In this document: piece by piece, positions 48,569 to 59,348 of the stretch
How positions within the stretch are numbered: position 1 is the first letter of the stretch
Layout of the letters: every line of letters begins with the position of its first letter
Source of the DNA: Kitasatospora sp. Root107
GTDB taxonomy: Bacteria > Actinomycetota > Actinomycetes > Streptomycetales > Streptomycetaceae
Reading direction: 5' to 3'
NCBI RefSeq assembly: GCF_001424875.1
Contig: NZ_LMCT01000012.1
Span: 154,565 to 218,564 of the forward strand
Length of the DNA: 64,000 bases
Notes under the pieces: model-generated
Database searches by the model: none
Told to the model about the DNA's origin: nothing
Seen by the model: only the letters and a program-made list of their open reading frames with translations
Position numbers and translations under genes: made by a program

Positions 48569-48940
48569 TTAGAGCACCTCCGGCGCCAGCGAGATGATCT
48601 TCATGAACTTCTTGTCACGCAGCTCGCGGCCCACCGGGCCGAAGATGCGGGTGCCACGGGGGTCACCATCGGTGTTCTTGAGAACGACCGCGGCGTTCTC
48701 GTCGAAGCGGATGTACGAGCCATCCGGACGACGACGCTCCTTGACGGTCCGAACGATGACGCACTTGACGACGTCACCCTTCTTCACCGAGCCACCGGGG
48801 ATCGCGTCCTTGACGGTGGCGACGATGACGTCCCCGATACCGGCGTAGCGGCGACCGGAACCACCGAGAACACGGATGCAAAGGATTTCCTTGGCACCAG
48901 TGTTGTCGGCGACCCGCAGTCGCGACTCCTGCTGGATCAC
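48569..48940 (-). CDS. rplN: 50S ribosomal protein L14
   Basis: A 123-aa L14: [39 protein letters not shown] and [23 protein letters not shown] 48940 has AGGAG six bases upstream. First gene of the spc block, 102 bp after rpsQ. Confidence 0.97.
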   Translation of the reverse strand: MIQQESRLRVADNTGAKEILCIRVLGGSGRRYAGIGDVIVATVKDAIPGGSVKKGDVVKCVIVRTVKERRRPDGSYIRFDENAAVVLKNTDGDPRGTRIFGPVGRELRDKKFMKIISLAPEVL

Positions 48941-49042
48941 TGCTTTCTCCTGATCGTCAACGAGAGACGACGGGCCGGCCGCTGCTCACACCAGCGCCCC
49001 TGAGGGACCTGGTGCACATACGGCCGTACCACATCGGCTTCG

Positions 49043-49318
49043 TTACTTGGCCTTCTCGAGGATCTCGACGACGCGCCAGCGCTTCGTCGCGGACAGCGGA
49101 CGGGTCTCCATCAGGAGAACCCGGTCGCCGATGCCGCAGGCGTTGGCCTCGTCGTGCGCCTTCAGCTTGTTCGTACGGCGGATGACCTTGCCGTACAGAG
49201 CGTGCTTGACGCGGTCCTCGACGGCGACGACGACGGTCTTGTCCATCTTGTCGCTGACGACGAGACCCTCACGGGTCTTGCGGAAACCGCGCGTCTCGTT
49301 GGTGGTGTTCTCAGTCAT
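49043..49318 (-). CDS. rpsQ: 30S ribosomal protein S17
   Basis: A 91-aa S17: [21 protein letters not shown] and [20 protein letters not shown]. Its start overlaps the rpmC stop by one base. Last gene of the S10 block. Confidence 0.97.
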   Translation of the reverse strand: MTENTTNETRGFRKTREGLVVSDKMDKTVVVAVEDRVKHALYGKVIRRTNKLKAHDEANACGIGDRVLLMETRPLSATKRWRVVEILEKAK

Positions 49319-49542
49319 CAGGCGCTCTCCACCGTCTCGATGCCCAGCTCGCGCTCGCGCATCAGGGTGTAGATCCGCGCGATGTCCTTACGGACGAGCT
49401 TGAGCCGTCCGTGGTTGTCGAGCTGCCCGGTCGCCGCCTGGAAGCGGAGGTTGAACAGCTCCTCCTTGGCCTCGCGGAGCTTCGCAACGAGACCCTCGTT
49501 GTCAAGCTCGCGCAGCTCAGCAGCCTTGGTGCCGGCCGACAT
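49318..49542 (-). CDS. rpmC: 50S ribosomal protein L29
   Basis: A 74-aa L29 at the exit tunnel: [38 protein letters not shown] and the [18 protein letters not shown] end. One-base overlaps on both sides. Confidence 0.96.
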   Translation of the reverse strand: MSAGTKAAELRELDNEGLVAKLREAKEELFNLRFQAATGQLDNHGRLKLVRKDIARIYTLMRERELGIETVESA

Positions 49543-49961
49543 CAGCTCTCACCTGCCTCGCGCCGGACAATCCGGCACTTCATCGGGAGCTTGTGAGCAG
49601 CGCGGGTGAGCGCCTCACGAGCAACCTTCTCATTGGGGTAGGACAGCTCGAACATGATCCGTCCCGGGTGAACGTTGGCAATCCACCACTCGGGGGAACC
49701 CTTACCGGAACCCATGCGGGTCTCGGCAGGCTTCTTGGTGAGCGGGCGGTCCGGGTAAATGTTGATCCAGACCTTGCCACCACGCTTGATGTGACGGGTG
49801 ACGGCGATACGAGCGGACTCGATCTGCCGGTTCGTCACGTAGGCCGGGGTAACGGCCTGGATGCCGTACTCGCCGAACGCGAGCTCGGTGCCACCCTTGG
49901 CAGCGCCACGGCGCTTCGGGTGGTGCTGCTTACGGTGCTTGACCCGACGGGGGATCAGCAT
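49542..49961 (-). CDS. rplP: 50S ribosomal protein L16
   Basis: A 139-aa L16 near the peptidyl transferase centre: [19 protein letters not shown] and [20 protein letters not shown]. Five bases after rpsC. Confidence 0.97.
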   Translation of the reverse strand: MLIPRRVKHRKQHHPKRRGAAKGGTELAFGEYGIQAVTPAYVTNRQIESARIAVTRHIKRGGKVWINIYPDRPLTKKPAETRMGSGKGSPEWWIANVHPGRIMFELSYPNEKVAREALTRAAHKLPMKCRIVRREAGES

Positions 49962-49966
49962 GACGG

Positions 49967-50803
49967 TCAGGCCTCCGTTCCGGTGCTCTCGGCAGCCGGC
50001 GTCTCCGTCACAGCCGCGGCCGGAGCCTCGGTGTTCTGGGGACGACGGGCGCCACCACGGGCGCCGCCACGCTCGCCACCACGGCCACCGCGCTCGCCGC
50101 CACGCGCGGGGCGGGCGTCGGTGCGGGCCGGGCGGTTGCCCGAGCGGGCAGCAGCGTTCTCAGCGCGGACCTCGGCGATGTTCTTGACGTCGCCCTTGTA
50201 GATCCAGACCTTGACGCCGATACGACCGAAGGTCGTCTTGGCCTCGAAGAAGCCGTAGTCGACGTTCGCACGAAGGGTGTGCAGCGGCACACGACCCTCG
50301 CGGTAGAACTCCGAACGGCTCATCTCGGCGCCGCCGAGACGACCGGAGCACTGGACCTTGATGCCCTTGGCGCCGGACTTCATGGTGCCCTGCATGCTCT
50401 TACGCATGGCACGGCGGAACGACACGCGGGAGGACAGCTGCTCCGCGACGCCCTGAGCCACGAGCTGGGCGTCCAGCTCGGGGTTCTTGACCTCGAGGAT
50501 GTTCAGCTGGACCTGCTTGCCGGTCAGCTTCTCGAGGTCGCCGCGGATGCGGTCGGCCTCGGTGCCACGGCGACCGATGACGATGCCGGGGCGAGCGGTG
50601 TGGATGTCCACGCGGACGCGGTCACGGGTGCGCTCGATCTCAACCTTCGAGATGCCGGCCCGCTCCATGCCCTTCGTCATCATGCGACGAATGGCAACGT
50701 CTTCCTTGACGTAGTCCGAGTACAGCTTGTCGGCGTACCAGCGGGACTTGAAGTCCGTGCTGATGCCGAGGCGGAACCCGTGCGGGTTAACCTTCTGGCC
50801 CAT
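49967..50803 (-). CDS. rpsC: 30S ribosomal protein S3 with RG-rich tail
   Basis: A 278-aa S3. The KH domain lies in [20 protein letters not shown] and the C-terminal domain in [20 protein letters not shown]. After about residue 215 a tail of some 60 residues is repetitive in Arg and Gly ([19 protein letters not shown]), then Ala/Thr/Glu-rich. Such a tail is common in actinobacterial S3; its role is unknown. Confidence 0.97.
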   Translation of the reverse strand: MGQKVNPHGFRLGISTDFKSRWYADKLYSDYVKEDVAIRRMMTKGMERAGISKVEIERTRDRVRVDIHTARPGIVIGRRGTEADRIRGDLEKLTGKQVQLNILEVKNPELDAQLVAQGVAEQLSSRVSFRRAMRKSMQGTMKSGAKGIKVQCSGRLGGAEMSRSEFYREGRVPLHTLRANVDYGFFEAKTTFGRIGVKVWIYKGDVKNIAEVRAENAAARSGNRPARTDARPARGGERGGRGGERGGARGGARRPQNTEAPAAAVTETPAAESTGTEA

Positions 50804-51150
50804 TACCGGGTCCCTTCCTTGCTGCTGACGACCACGGTGATGTGGCTGGTCCGCTTGCGGATCCGGTAGGCACGGCCCTGGGCACGCGGACGGAACCGCT
50901 TCAGGGTCGGGCCCTCGTCAACGTACGCCTCGCTGATCACGAGGTCGTCCACGTTGGAGTGGTTGTAGTTGTGCGCGGCGTTGGCAATGGCGCTGTTGAG
51001 CACCTTGCCGACCGGCACGGTGGCGGCCTGCGGAGCGAAACGCAGGACGGCCTGTGCCTCCGTGGCGCTCATGCCACGGATGAGGTCCACCACGCGGCGG
51101 GCCTTCATGGGCGTGACGCGGATGTACCGCGCCTGGGCCCTGGCTTCCAT
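50803..51150 (-). CDS. rplV: 50S ribosomal protein L22
   Basis: A 115-aa L22 lining the exit tunnel: [20 protein letters not shown] and the beta-hairpin [23 protein letters not shown] 51150 has AAGGGGAC upstream; longer in-frame starts at 51177 and beyond lie in the spacer before it and lack homology. Confidence 0.96.
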   Translation of the reverse strand: MEARAQARYIRVTPMKARRVVDLIRGMSATEAQAVLRFAPQAATVPVGKVLNSAIANAAHNYNHSNVDDLVISEAYVDEGPTLKRFRPRAQGRAYRIRKRTSHITVVVSSKEGTR

Positions 51151-51199
51151 GGTTGTCCCCTTGCTGGTGTAAGTCATTGAGTCGGTACTTCGCTGGCGA

Positions 51200-51481
51200 C
51201 TAGCGACGCTTCGACTTGCGGTCGTCCTTGACGTGCCCGCGGAAGGTGCGCGTCGGCGCGAACTCGCCGAGCTTGTGGCCGACCATCGACTCGGTGACGA
51301 ACACCGGGACGTGCTTACGGCCATCGTGGACCGCGATCGTGTGACCGAGCATGCTCGGGCTGATCACGGAGCGACGGGACCAGGTCTTGATGACGTTCTG
51401 GGTACCCGCCTCGTTCTGCGCGTCCACCTTCTTGAGAAGGTGGCCGTCAATGAAGGGGCCCTTCTTGAGACTGCGCGGCAT
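51200..51481 (-). CDS. rpsS: 30S ribosomal protein S19
   Basis: A 93-aa S19: [20 protein letters not shown] and [20 protein letters not shown]. Head protein that pairs with S13. Confidence 0.97.
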   Translation of the reverse strand: MPRSLKKGPFIDGHLLKKVDAQNEAGTQNVIKTWSRRSVISPSMLGHTIAVHDGRKHVPVFVTESMVGHKLGEFAPTRTFRGHVKDDRKSKRR

Positions 51482-51492
51482 CTGACCTGCTC

Positions 51493-52329
<837 letters not shown>

Positions 52330-52371
52330 TTGGCTCTCTCGTCCTCGTCCTTATCGACGATCCGGACCCCG

Positions 52372-52692
52372 TTAGGAGGTCGGACCGCCGAAGATGTCGA
52401 TGCGGTTGCCCTCAGCCAGCGTCACGATGGCGCGCTTGGTGTCCTTGCGCTTGCCAAAGCCCGTCTTGGAGCGCTTGCGCTTGCCCTGACGGTTGAGCGT
52501 GTTGACGGACTCGACCTTGACCGAGAAGACCGCCTCGACGGCCTGCTTGATCTGGGTCTTGTTGGCACCCGGCGACACGACGAACGTGTACTTGTTCTCG
52601 TCGAGGAGCGAGTAGCTCTTCTCGGAGATGACCGGCTTCACCAGGACGTCACGGGGGTCCGTGAACGTCTTGCTCGTGATCTCTGCAGCCAT
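52372..52692 (-). CDS. rplW: 50S ribosomal protein L23
   Basis: A 106-aa L23 at the tunnel exit: [20 protein letters not shown] and [20 protein letters not shown]. Docking site for SRP and trigger factor. One-base overlap with rplD. Confidence 0.97.
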   Translation of the reverse strand: MAAEITSKTFTDPRDVLVKPVISEKSYSLLDENKYTFVVSPGANKTQIKQAVEAVFSVKVESVNTLNRQGKRKRSKTGFGKRKDTKRAIVTLAEGNRIDIFGGPTS

Positions 52693-53369
52693 CAGGCGGC
52701 GCTCCCTTCGAGCTCGCCCTCAGCAGCCACAGCCTTGGCGGACGCGGCCGGACCGGCCACGAAACGCTCGAAAGCAGCCTGGGTGAAGACCACATCGTCG
52801 GAGACGAGCACGTCGTAGGTGTTCAGCTGACCGGCGTCCAGGATGTGCACGTTCGGCAGGTTGCGAGCGGACTTGATGCCCACCTCGTCCGCGCGCTCGA
52901 CGACCAGGAGGACGTTCTTGCGCTCGGAGATCTTGCCGAACAGGCCCTTGGCGGCCTTGGTCGACGGCGCCTCGGCCGCGATCACGTCAGTGATGACGTG
53001 GATGCGGTTGTGGCGGGCCCGGTCGGTGAGCGCGCCACGCAGAGCGGCGACGATCATCTTCTTGGGCGTCCGCTGCGAGTAGTCGCGCGGCTTGGGGCCG
53101 TGCACGACGCCACCGCCGACGAACTGCGGAGCGCGGGTCGAGCCCTGACGGGCGCGGCCGGTGCCCTTCTGGCGGTACGGCTTGCGGCCGCCGCCTCGGA
53201 CCTCGCCACGACGCTTGGTCGAGTGGGTGCCCTGACGGGCCGCAGCGAGCTGCGCCACGACGACCTGGTGCATCAGCGGAACGCTGACCTTGGCGTCGAA
53301 GATCTCGGCGGGCAGCTCGAGGCTGCCGGCCTTGTCGCCCGAGGGCGACAGGATGTCAATGGTGCTCAT
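52692..53369 (-). CDS. rplD: 50S ribosomal protein L4
   Basis: A 225-aa L4: the tunnel loop [34 protein letters not shown] region and [23 protein letters not shown] 53369 is chosen by homology; upstream in-frame codons lie in rplC. In E. coli L4 represses its own operon. Confidence 0.96.
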   Translation of the reverse strand: MSTIDILSPSGDKAGSLELPAEIFDAKVSVPLMHQVVVAQLAAARQGTHSTKRRGEVRGGGRKPYRQKGTGRARQGSTRAPQFVGGGVVHGPKPRDYSQRTPKKMIVAALRGALTDRARHNRIHVITDVIAAEAPSTKAAKGLFGKISERKNVLLVVERADEVGIKSARNLPNVHILDAGQLNTYDVLVSDDVVFTQAAFERFVAGPAASAKAVAAEGELEGSAA

Positions 53370-53373
53370 ATCC

Positions 53374-54018
53374 TCACAGCCCCTTTGCCGCGGTGCGGAC
53401 GAGGACGAGGCCGCCGTTCGGGCCCGGGATTGCGCCCTTGATGAGGAGCAGCCCCTTCTCCGCGTCAACGGCATGGACGGTCAGGTTCTGGGTGGTCACG
53501 CGCTCGTGGCCCATCCGGCCGGCCATCTTCATGCCCTTGAACACGCGACCCGGGGTGGCGCAGCCACCGATCGAGCCGGGCGAACGGTGCTTGCGCTGCA
53601 CGCCGTGACCGGCGCCGAGGCCCTTGAAGTTGTGACGCTTCATGACACCGGCGAAGCCCTTGCCCTTGGAGGTGCCGGTCACATCGACCTTGACACCCGC
53701 CTCGAACAGCTCAGCGGTGATCTCCTGGCCGAGGGCGTACTCGGACGCGTCCGCGGTGCGGAGCTCGACCAGGAAACGACGCGGGGTGACACCGGCCTTG
53801 GCGAAGTGGCCCGCGAGGGGCTTGTTCACCTTGCGGGGGTCGATCTCGCCGAAGCCGATCTGCACGGCGTCGTAGCCGGCAGCGTCAGCGGTGTGGATCT
53901 GGGTAACGACATTGGGCCCGGCCTTGACGACGGTCACCGGAACGATCCGGTTGTTCTCGTCCCAGACCTGGGTCATGCCGAGCTTCTCGCCCAGGATTCC
54001 CTTAATCTGCTTTGCCAT
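53374..54018 (-). CDS. rplC: 50S ribosomal protein L3
   Basis: A 214-aa L3: [20 protein letters not shown] and the extended loop [20 protein letters not shown], with [13 protein letters not shown]. It reaches the peptidyl transferase centre. Confidence 0.97.
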   Translation of the reverse strand: MAKQIKGILGEKLGMTQVWDENNRIVPVTVVKAGPNVVTQIHTADAAGYDAVQIGFGEIDPRKVNKPLAGHFAKAGVTPRRFLVELRTADASEYALGQEITAELFEAGVKVDVTGTSKGKGFAGVMKRHNFKGLGAGHGVQRKHRSPGSIGGCATPGRVFKGMKMAGRMGHERVTTQNLTVHAVDAEKGLLLIKGAIPGPNGGLVLVRTAAKGL

Positions 54019-54032
54019 CTTCGTCGCGCCTC

Positions 54033-54341
54033 TCAGAGCTTGATCTCGATGTCGACGCCGGCCGGAAGGTCGAGGCGCATCAGCGAGTCAACGGTCTTCG
54101 GGGTCGGGTCGAGGATGTCGATCAGACGCTTGTGAGTGCGCATCTCGAAGTGCTCGCGCGAGTCCTTGTACTTGTGCGGCGAGCGGATGACGCAGTACAC
54201 GTTCTTCTCAGTGGGCAGCGGCACCGGGCCCGCGACCTGCGCACCAGTGCGAATGACGGTCTCGACGATCTTCTTCGCCGAGGAGTCAATCACCTCGTGG
54301 TCGTAGGCCTTGAGCCGGATGCGGATCTTCTGTCCCGCCAT
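54033..54341 (-). CDS. rpsJ: 30S ribosomal protein S10
   Basis: A 102-aa S10: [20 protein letters not shown] and [19 protein letters not shown]. First gene of the superoperon; also the NusE partner in antitermination. No fus-tuf genes precede it here, because the str block is elsewhere in streptomycetes. Confidence 0.97.
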   Translation of the reverse strand: MAGQKIRIRLKAYDHEVIDSSAKKIVETVIRTGAQVAGPVPLPTEKNVYCVIRSPHKYKDSREHFEMRTHKRLIDILDPTPKTVDSLMRLDLPAGVDIEIKL

Positions 54342-54770
54342 GGCTACTCAGTAGTCCTTTGTCTCGTCTGCTGCTTCTTCTGCCGGATTCGGCCGGGTGG
54401 CTTGGTCCGGTGGCCCCTTTGGGTGGTTACTTCCGACCCCCGCGCTCGGGCGTGTCGCCCTGGCGCTTGCAAAGAACCGGGAAGGTTTCCCTTCTCGGTT
54501 TGCGGGATCGGTGAGCCTTGCACCCACCAGGTGCCGGATCGAGGCCCCGCCCACGCTTCCCGGAAGATTCCCGTACGTCCGCCCCGCAGCTGCCGCGGTG
54601 TCGACTACACACCACTGCATCCACACAAGACACGTGGACACATGAACGGCCATCACGGGAACGACGAGTACCTGGGACTCGCTTCCAGTCCTCCCGGTGG
54701 GAGGCGCGCAGCATCGGCACTCAACCGAGCAACTTGGCTATCCTGCCACAGCACGCTGCACAAATGCCAA
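54342..54770 (-). promoter_or_regulatory. S10 operon upstream region
   Basis: A 429-bp stretch with no convincing gene. It must hold the main promoter of the superoperon, but I find no TTGAC-TANNNT pair with correct spacing; the nearest is TCTTGT-17-TAGTCG near 54602-54630, too weak to assign. An imperfect hairpin lies at about 54474-54500. Confidence 0.5.
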
Positions 54771-54804
54771 TCGGGGCGGGCGAGGTCTCCCTCACCCGCC
54801 CCGA
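54771..54804 (-). terminator. Terminator after the GT-C gene
   Basis: A 15-bp stem (54771-54785 with 54790-54804) and TCTC loop. Its only mismatch is a U-G wobble in the minus-strand RNA. It begins 10 bp after the stop of the 54815-56605 gene. Confidence 0.82.
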
Positions 54805-54814
54805 CCGATGCGGG

Positions 54815-56605
54815 TCAGCCCTTACGGCCGCAGACCGCCCACTGGTCCTCCGTGTTCGCGCACCACAGGTGCGGCTGGTCCGGCACGAAGGTGTACTCGG
54901 ACAGCTCCATGTTGATCGGGTTGCAGCCCTGCTTGCCCTTGTACGGCGAGTACTTGGGGCACTCGCCGTTGTCCAGCTGCTGGAGGTGGGCACGGTAGGC
55001 GTCCAGGCCCATGTCCTCCACCTTGGGGTTGGCCGAGGGCATGTAGCGGTTCGCCGACCACGAGGCGCCCATCGTCCCGAACAGCGCGATCACGCAGATC
55101 AGGCCGGTCGCCAGCTGCGCCGACGTCCGCGGGGAGATCAGGGTCACAGCCTTCGCGGGGTTCACCGCCTCGAACGCGCTGCGGAACCGGCCGGCCCCGC
55201 GCTCGTACGAGAGCTTCACACCGAGCACGGCCAGGATGATCAGGCAGTACAGGATGATCCAGGTGGTCCGCGGGTACAGCTGCACGGCCTGGTTGTGCGC
55301 CATGTGCGAGGCGAACCAGAAGCGCAGCAGCCAGGCGCCGACCAGCACGAACCCGGCGGTCCGCACGACGACGTTGCGCAGGCCCAGCCCGACCCCGAGC
55401 CCGACGCCGAGCAGCAGAACCACCACGAAGCCGCTCTGGCCGGCCAGCTCACCGGAGGCCGGCCAGTCGTGGTACGTCAGCGGGCCGGGGCGGTCCGAGG
55501 CCCAACTCATCACGTAGGCCGGGTCGATGTAGGTGTTGATGTAGGCGTACCGGTCGACCGTCGTGGCACCGAGCCGGACCAGCTGGTAGAGCAGCGGGGC
55601 ACCGATCACCGCGGCCGTGACCAGCATGCCGCCGAGGAAGACCAGTGCGCGCTTGACCGCGAGACGGCCGCGTCGCCAGGGGAAGAGCAGCGCGGCCAGC
55701 AGGAACGCACCGGGCGCCGCCCACAGGTACCAGCCGGAGTACCAGATGAACATCGCGCCGAACGCGACCCCGAAGCCGACCCCGCGCAGCAGGGCGGAGC
55801 GGGTCGACAGCTCGCCGGCCCGGCGCAGCTCGCGGAAGCAGGCGGCCAGCAGCGGGAGCAGCACCAGCATCGCGCCGTGGCTGTACGGCCGGATCGGGTC
55901 GAGGAAGGTGATCGAGGTCGGCACCGCGATGGCCATCGCCCAGAACGGGCGCAGCATCATCCGCCAGGAGAGATACGCCATCGGTCCGACCAGTGCACTG
56001 AGCAGCAGCTGCAGGTCCTTCAGCGCGTGCCCGACACCGGCGACACCGCCGTGGAAGAGCTCCGCCCAGAGCGCCAGCAGCGCGGGGAAGCCGGGCGGGT
56101 ACACCCCCGGCAGGCCCTCGCCGCGCATCATGTCGTTGGCCATGCCCATCAGGTTGCCCGGGTCGCCCTCCTGGCCGCCCAGGCCCCACGGCGTGCCGTG
56201 CAGGGCGACGGCGATGCCGCCGGCCACCACACCGGTGGCGAGACCCGCGATGGCGGCGCAGGCCAGCCGCTGCACCGTCCGGTAGTTCCGCAGCGTGCCC
56301 CGGTAGGCGACGAAGAGCAGGACCGCGAGGACGGGCAGACCGACCACGGCCACGTACTGCTGCACCTTGGCGAGACCGCTGACCTGGCCGATCCGGTTCA
56401 GCGGGTTGACGCTGATGTGCATGCTGAGCAGCATGAAGCCGATGCCGGCGGTGATGCTCACCACGCCCTCGGCCAGCGGGAGCACCCAGCGCCGGGAGGT
56501 CAGACGCTGGATCCGGGAGATGCCACGGGTGGAGTGCTTCAGGTCCGCCTGCGTGGCCTCGCCCCGACTTCTCTCGGTGGGCGGGCCGCTGACCAGGTCC
56601 GTCAT
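54815..56605 (-). CDS. Large GT-C membrane glycosyltransferase (arabinofuranosyltransferase-like)
   Basis: A 596-aa protein with about 12-13 membrane helices and a soluble C-terminal domain of about 90 residues outside the membrane with four cysteines (NGECPKY, KQGCNP, LWCANT, AVCG). The first large outside loop has QEGDPGNLMGMAND and GLPGVYPPGFPAL, reminiscent of the acidic and PPG motifs of AftA-type arabinofuranosyltransferases, but I cannot fix the family. It likely uses a polyprenyl-phosphate sugar to build a wall polysaccharide. Last gene of the minus-strand rmlB unit. Confidence 0.75.
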   Translation of the reverse strand: MTDLVSGPPTERSRGEATQADLKHSTRGISRIQRLTSRRWVLPLAEGVVSITAGIGFMLLSMHISVNPLNRIGQVSGLAKVQQYVAVVGLPVLAVLLFVAYRGTLRNYRTVQRLACAAIAGLATGVVAGGIAVALHGTPWGLGGQEGDPGNLMGMANDMMRGEGLPGVYPPGFPALLALWAELFHGGVAGVGHALKDLQLLLSALVGPMAYLSWRMMLRPFWAMAIAVPTSITFLDPIRPYSHGAMLVLLPLLAACFRELRRAGELSTRSALLRGVGFGVAFGAMFIWYSGWYLWAAPGAFLLAALLFPWRRGRLAVKRALVFLGGMLVTAAVIGAPLLYQLVRLGATTVDRYAYINTYIDPAYVMSWASDRPGPLTYHDWPASGELAGQSGFVVVLLLGVGLGVGLGLRNVVVRTAGFVLVGAWLLRFWFASHMAHNQAVQLYPRTTWIILYCLIILAVLGVKLSYERGAGRFRSAFEAVNPAKAVTLISPRTSAQLATGLICVIALFGTMGASWSANRYMPSANPKVEDMGLDAYRAHLQQLDNGECPKYSPYKGKQGCNPINMELSEYTFVPDQPHLWCANTEDQWAVCGRKG

Positions 56606-56644
56606 CTCAAATCACTTTCGTGAAGCGGCGTGCTGCCGCGGCTG

Positions 56645-56682
56645 GGGCGGTCCCCCCGGATCTGCTCGGGTGGGGACCGCCC
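56645..56682 (-). other. Hairpin inside the polysaccharide operon
   Basis: A perfect 11-bp stem (56645-56655 with 56672-56682) in the 115-bp spacer before the GT-C gene, possibly lowering its expression relative to the upstream genes. Confidence 0.55.
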
Positions 56683-56720
56683 TGGGAGGACCGCGGCGCC
56701 GTAGCGGGCTGCGGCCTGGT

Positions 56721-57491
56721 TCAGCGGCCGACGAGCTGCCGGCCACGGTGGTCGGGGGCGGATGCCGCGATCGCCTTGAGGTGCGGGGGCATCCGGCGGA
56801 TCATCGCCAGCAGCAGGACCAGCCCGGCCCGCGAGAGGTAGACCATCGCCTTGATCGGGGAGGCGCTCGGTGTGCCGGTCGTCCGCTCGCGCATCGCGAC
56901 CGGCACCTGGCGCACCACGAAGCCGCAGCGGGCGGCGCCCACCATGCTCTCCACCGTGTCGCCGAGGTACTCGACCGGGTACCAGTTGGCGAAGAACTCG
57001 ATGAGCGACTTGTTGCAGGCGCGGAAGCCCGAGGTGGTGTCGGTGAGCCTGGTGCGGGTGATCCGGGAGAGCACCACCGAGAGCAGGCCCATCGCCCACT
57101 TGCGCGGGCCACGGACCTTGTAGTCGCCCTCGCCGTCGAAGCGGGCGCCGATCACCAGATCGGCTTCCTTCAGCTTGTCCAGCAGGACGGGCACGTAGGA
57201 CGGGTCGTGCTGGCCGTCCGAGTCGATCTGGATGGCCACGTCGTAGCCGTGCAGGTGCGCGTACCGGTAGCCGAGGCGCATGGCGCCGCCGACGCCGAGG
57301 TTGTACGGCAGTTGGGCCACCGTTGAGCCGGAGGCCGCCGCGACCGCGGCGGTGCGGTCGGTCGAGCCGTCGTCGACGACCAGGGTGTCCGCACCGGGCA
57401 GGTGGGCCTGGATCTCCTTGAGGATGCTGGGGAGACCGTCCGCCTCGTTCCAGGCGGGGAGGATGATGAGGACCCGTCGTCCGTCGATCAT
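56721..57491 (-). CDS. Family 2 glycosyltransferase, polyprenyl-phosphate sugar synthase type
   Basis: A 256-aa enzyme similar to dolichyl-phosphate mannose synthases: IILPAWNEADGLPSIL, VVDDGSTDRT, and the catalytic QIDSDGQHDP (DXD). The C-terminus has one amphipathic or membrane stretch (about 215-235) and no large membrane domain. It would make the lipid-linked sugar donor used by the GT-C enzyme that follows. Its ATG overlaps the DUF2304 stop (ATGA). Confidence 0.88.
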   Translation of the reverse strand: MIDGRRVLIILPAWNEADGLPSILKEIQAHLPGADTLVVDDGSTDRTAAVAAASGSTVAQLPYNLGVGGAMRLGYRYAHLHGYDVAIQIDSDGQHDPSYVPVLLDKLKEADLVIGARFDGEGDYKVRGPRKWAMGLLSVVLSRITRTRLTDTTSGFRACNKSLIEFFANWYPVEYLGDTVESMVGAARCGFVVRQVPVAMRERTTGTPSASPIKAMVYLSRAGLVLLLAMIRRMPPHLKAIAASAPDHRGRQLVGR

Positions 57492-57889
57492 GAGTACACC
57501 TTGGGGTCAGTGCCGTCCAGGGCGGAGTCCTGGTGCTTGGTCACGGGGTAGCCGTGGTGCTCAACGAGGTGGGACCTCATCAGGGCCACCTCCTCGGAGA
57601 GGGTGCGGGTCTCGGCCTCCAGCCGGCTGGCCTCCCAGCTGAGGTGCAGGCTGACCATCAGCACGAGCACGAAGCCGGCGAACAGGACGAGGCTGACTCC
57701 GGAGGCGATCCCGAGCCGACGCGCGGTCGAGTCCAGGATGCCCGGGAAGAAGCCCAGCGGCGCCACGACGACGCCGATGGCGAGCCAGATCGTCGCGTAC
57801 TTCTCCCGAAGCTGCTGGCGGCGCAGCAGTTCGAGGATGTACACGAGCACCAGGAGTCCGGTGACCGAGGTGATGACGGTGAGTTGCAC
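57488..57889 (-). CDS. DUF2304 membrane protein
   Basis: A 133-aa protein with three hydrophobic stretches (about 5-22, 33-52, 63-85) and the RRQQLREKYATIWLAIGV motif of DUF2304, then a charged helix. DUF2304 genes usually sit beside GT2 polyprenyl-phosphate sugar synthases, as here, and probably help place that enzyme at the membrane. GTG 57889 is the start; a promoter candidate lies 36 bp upstream. Confidence 0.85.
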   Translation of the reverse strand: MQLTVITSVTGLLVLVYILELLRRQQLREKYATIWLAIGVVVAPLGFFPGILDSTARRLGIASGVSLVLFAGFVLVLMVSLHLSWEASRLEAETRTLSEEVALMRSHLVEHHGYPVTKHQDSALDGTDPKVYS

Positions 57890-57924
57890 GACGGGAGGCG
57901 CCTTTCAGCGGCAGTGGCGTGGCA

Positions 57925-57953
57925 ATAGTAGGCAGATCATATGGGCGTGTCGC
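57925..57953 (-). promoter_or_regulatory. Promoter candidate for the DUF2304-GT2-GT-C genes
   Basis: GCGACA, 17 bases, TACTAT on the minus strand: four of six -35 matches and a TANNNT -10. The start would be about 30 nt before the GTG. Confidence 0.5.
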
Positions 57954-57988
57954 ACTCAGGTTCTTCACGCCCGGTGTGCACCGCGACC

Positions 57989-59332
57989 TCAGGAGCTTCG
58001 CAGCGCTCCGGCCGGGCGCTGGTCGACCGCCGCCGACTGCTCCTCGCCGGATACGGCCGGTTGTTCGGACAGCGAGCGGAACAGCGACCACAGCATGGCA
58101 GCCGCACTGGCGGCGGCACCAACCAGGTAGCCCACCTCGACCCTGGTGGCGATGTCACCCGGTACGAGCGTCACCACGACCATCAGCACGGTGCCCAGGA
58201 GCCAGGAGAACAGCTGGCGCTGGTGGCGGCCCAGCGACAGCAGCGCCTGCCCGAAGACGGTGGCCAGCATGTAGCAGAGGGTGCCGAGGACCAGCCAGAG
58301 GAAGTCCAGCGATCCGAGCACCGCCTGGGCCTTGAAGAGGACCTGGATCAACCACGGCCCGAGCAGGACGGTCGGCAGTCCGGCCACCGCGCACATCAGC
58401 ATCACGATGGCCGCCGTACGCGAGAGCACCTTGCGGAACTCCCGGTGGTCGCCCACGGCCGCGGCACCGGAGAGCGCCGAGACCAGCGAGGCCTGGATGG
58501 CCGCGTAGGCGAAGAGCGGGACCCGGGCCAGCACCACCGCGTTGAGCAGAGCCGCGACCAGCGCCGTGGAGGACGGCGAGAGCAGCTTCACGTTGACCAC
58601 GGCCGCGTTGACCATCAGCTGGGCCAGCAGCGTCGAGCCGGTCAGCAGGACCAGGCCGCGGGTGACCTCGCGCCAGGCCGGGGCGGGCCCGGCGCGCCGG
58701 TCCCCCAGCACGGACCGCAGCCCGATCACCGACGCGGCCAGCGGGGCCACCACCAGGATCAGGCTGAAGGCCAGCGCGGAGTGCAGGCCGAAGATCGGCA
58801 CCATCGCCCCGAAGAGGATCCGCAGGCCGCCATCGACCGCCAACTGGGCGCCGTACGCACGGAAGTTGCCGAGACCCGCGAGCGCGCCGCGGACCACGGA
58901 GCTGATCGCCAGGCCGACCAGCGCACCACCGAGGCCCAGGACCAGCCCCCGGTCGCCGCCGAACAGGCGGTCGGCGATCGGCCCGCTCGCCGACAGGATC
59001 GCCAGCAGCACGACCGCCAGCACCCCGAGGGTCAGCAGCAGGACCTTGCGCACTGCGGGCAGCGGGCCGTGGCCGGCCGCGTCCCGGGCGGCCACCAGCC
59101 GGGTCAGCTCCAGCTCGACCGGCGAGAACAGGCCGTAGCCGACGGACATCACCACGGTCCACAGCACCGAGACCCCGGCGACCTGGTCGGTGTCCAGGCT
59201 GTGACCGGCGAGCGCCAGGAAGATGTACGAGGAGGCACCGAGTACCACGGTGCCTCCGACCACCAGCCGCACGCCCGGCGGCAGCGCGCCGAGCAGCTTG
59301 GCCGGCAGTCCCAGGGCCGATGACTTGGTCAT
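57989..59332 (-). CDS. Polysaccharide flippase (Wzx/MOP superfamily)
   Basis: A 447-aa protein with 12 or so membrane helices spread evenly, and the N-terminal VELELTRLVAARDA typical of lipid-linked oligosaccharide flippases. It would move an undecaprenyl-linked sugar unit across the membrane. It follows rmlB by 16 bp and precedes the DUF2304 gene by 99 bp. Confidence 0.85.
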   Translation of the reverse strand: MTKSSALGLPAKLLGALPPGVRLVVGGTVVLGASSYIFLALAGHSLDTDQVAGVSVLWTVVMSVGYGLFSPVELELTRLVAARDAAGHGPLPAVRKVLLLTLGVLAVVLLAILSASGPIADRLFGGDRGLVLGLGGALVGLAISSVVRGALAGLGNFRAYGAQLAVDGGLRILFGAMVPIFGLHSALAFSLILVVAPLAASVIGLRSVLGDRRAGPAPAWREVTRGLVLLTGSTLLAQLMVNAAVVNVKLLSPSSTALVAALLNAVVLARVPLFAYAAIQASLVSALSGAAAVGDHREFRKVLSRTAAIVMLMCAVAGLPTVLLGPWLIQVLFKAQAVLGSLDFLWLVLGTLCYMLATVFGQALLSLGRHQRQLFSWLLGTVLMVVVTLVPGDIATRVEVGYLVGAAASAAAMLWSLFRSLSEQPAVSGEEQSAAVDQRPAGALRSS

Positions 59333-59348
59333 CGGCCGGTCACGAGGT

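Noticed and set aside
54602..54630. TCTTGT-17-TAGTCG as the S10 operon promoter
   Set aside because: Both hexamers deviate too much from consensus to assign.
54348..54656. 102-codon minus-strand frame in the S10 leader
   Set aside because: No ribosome site, no recognisable motif, and it would occupy the expected promoter and leader of rpsJ.
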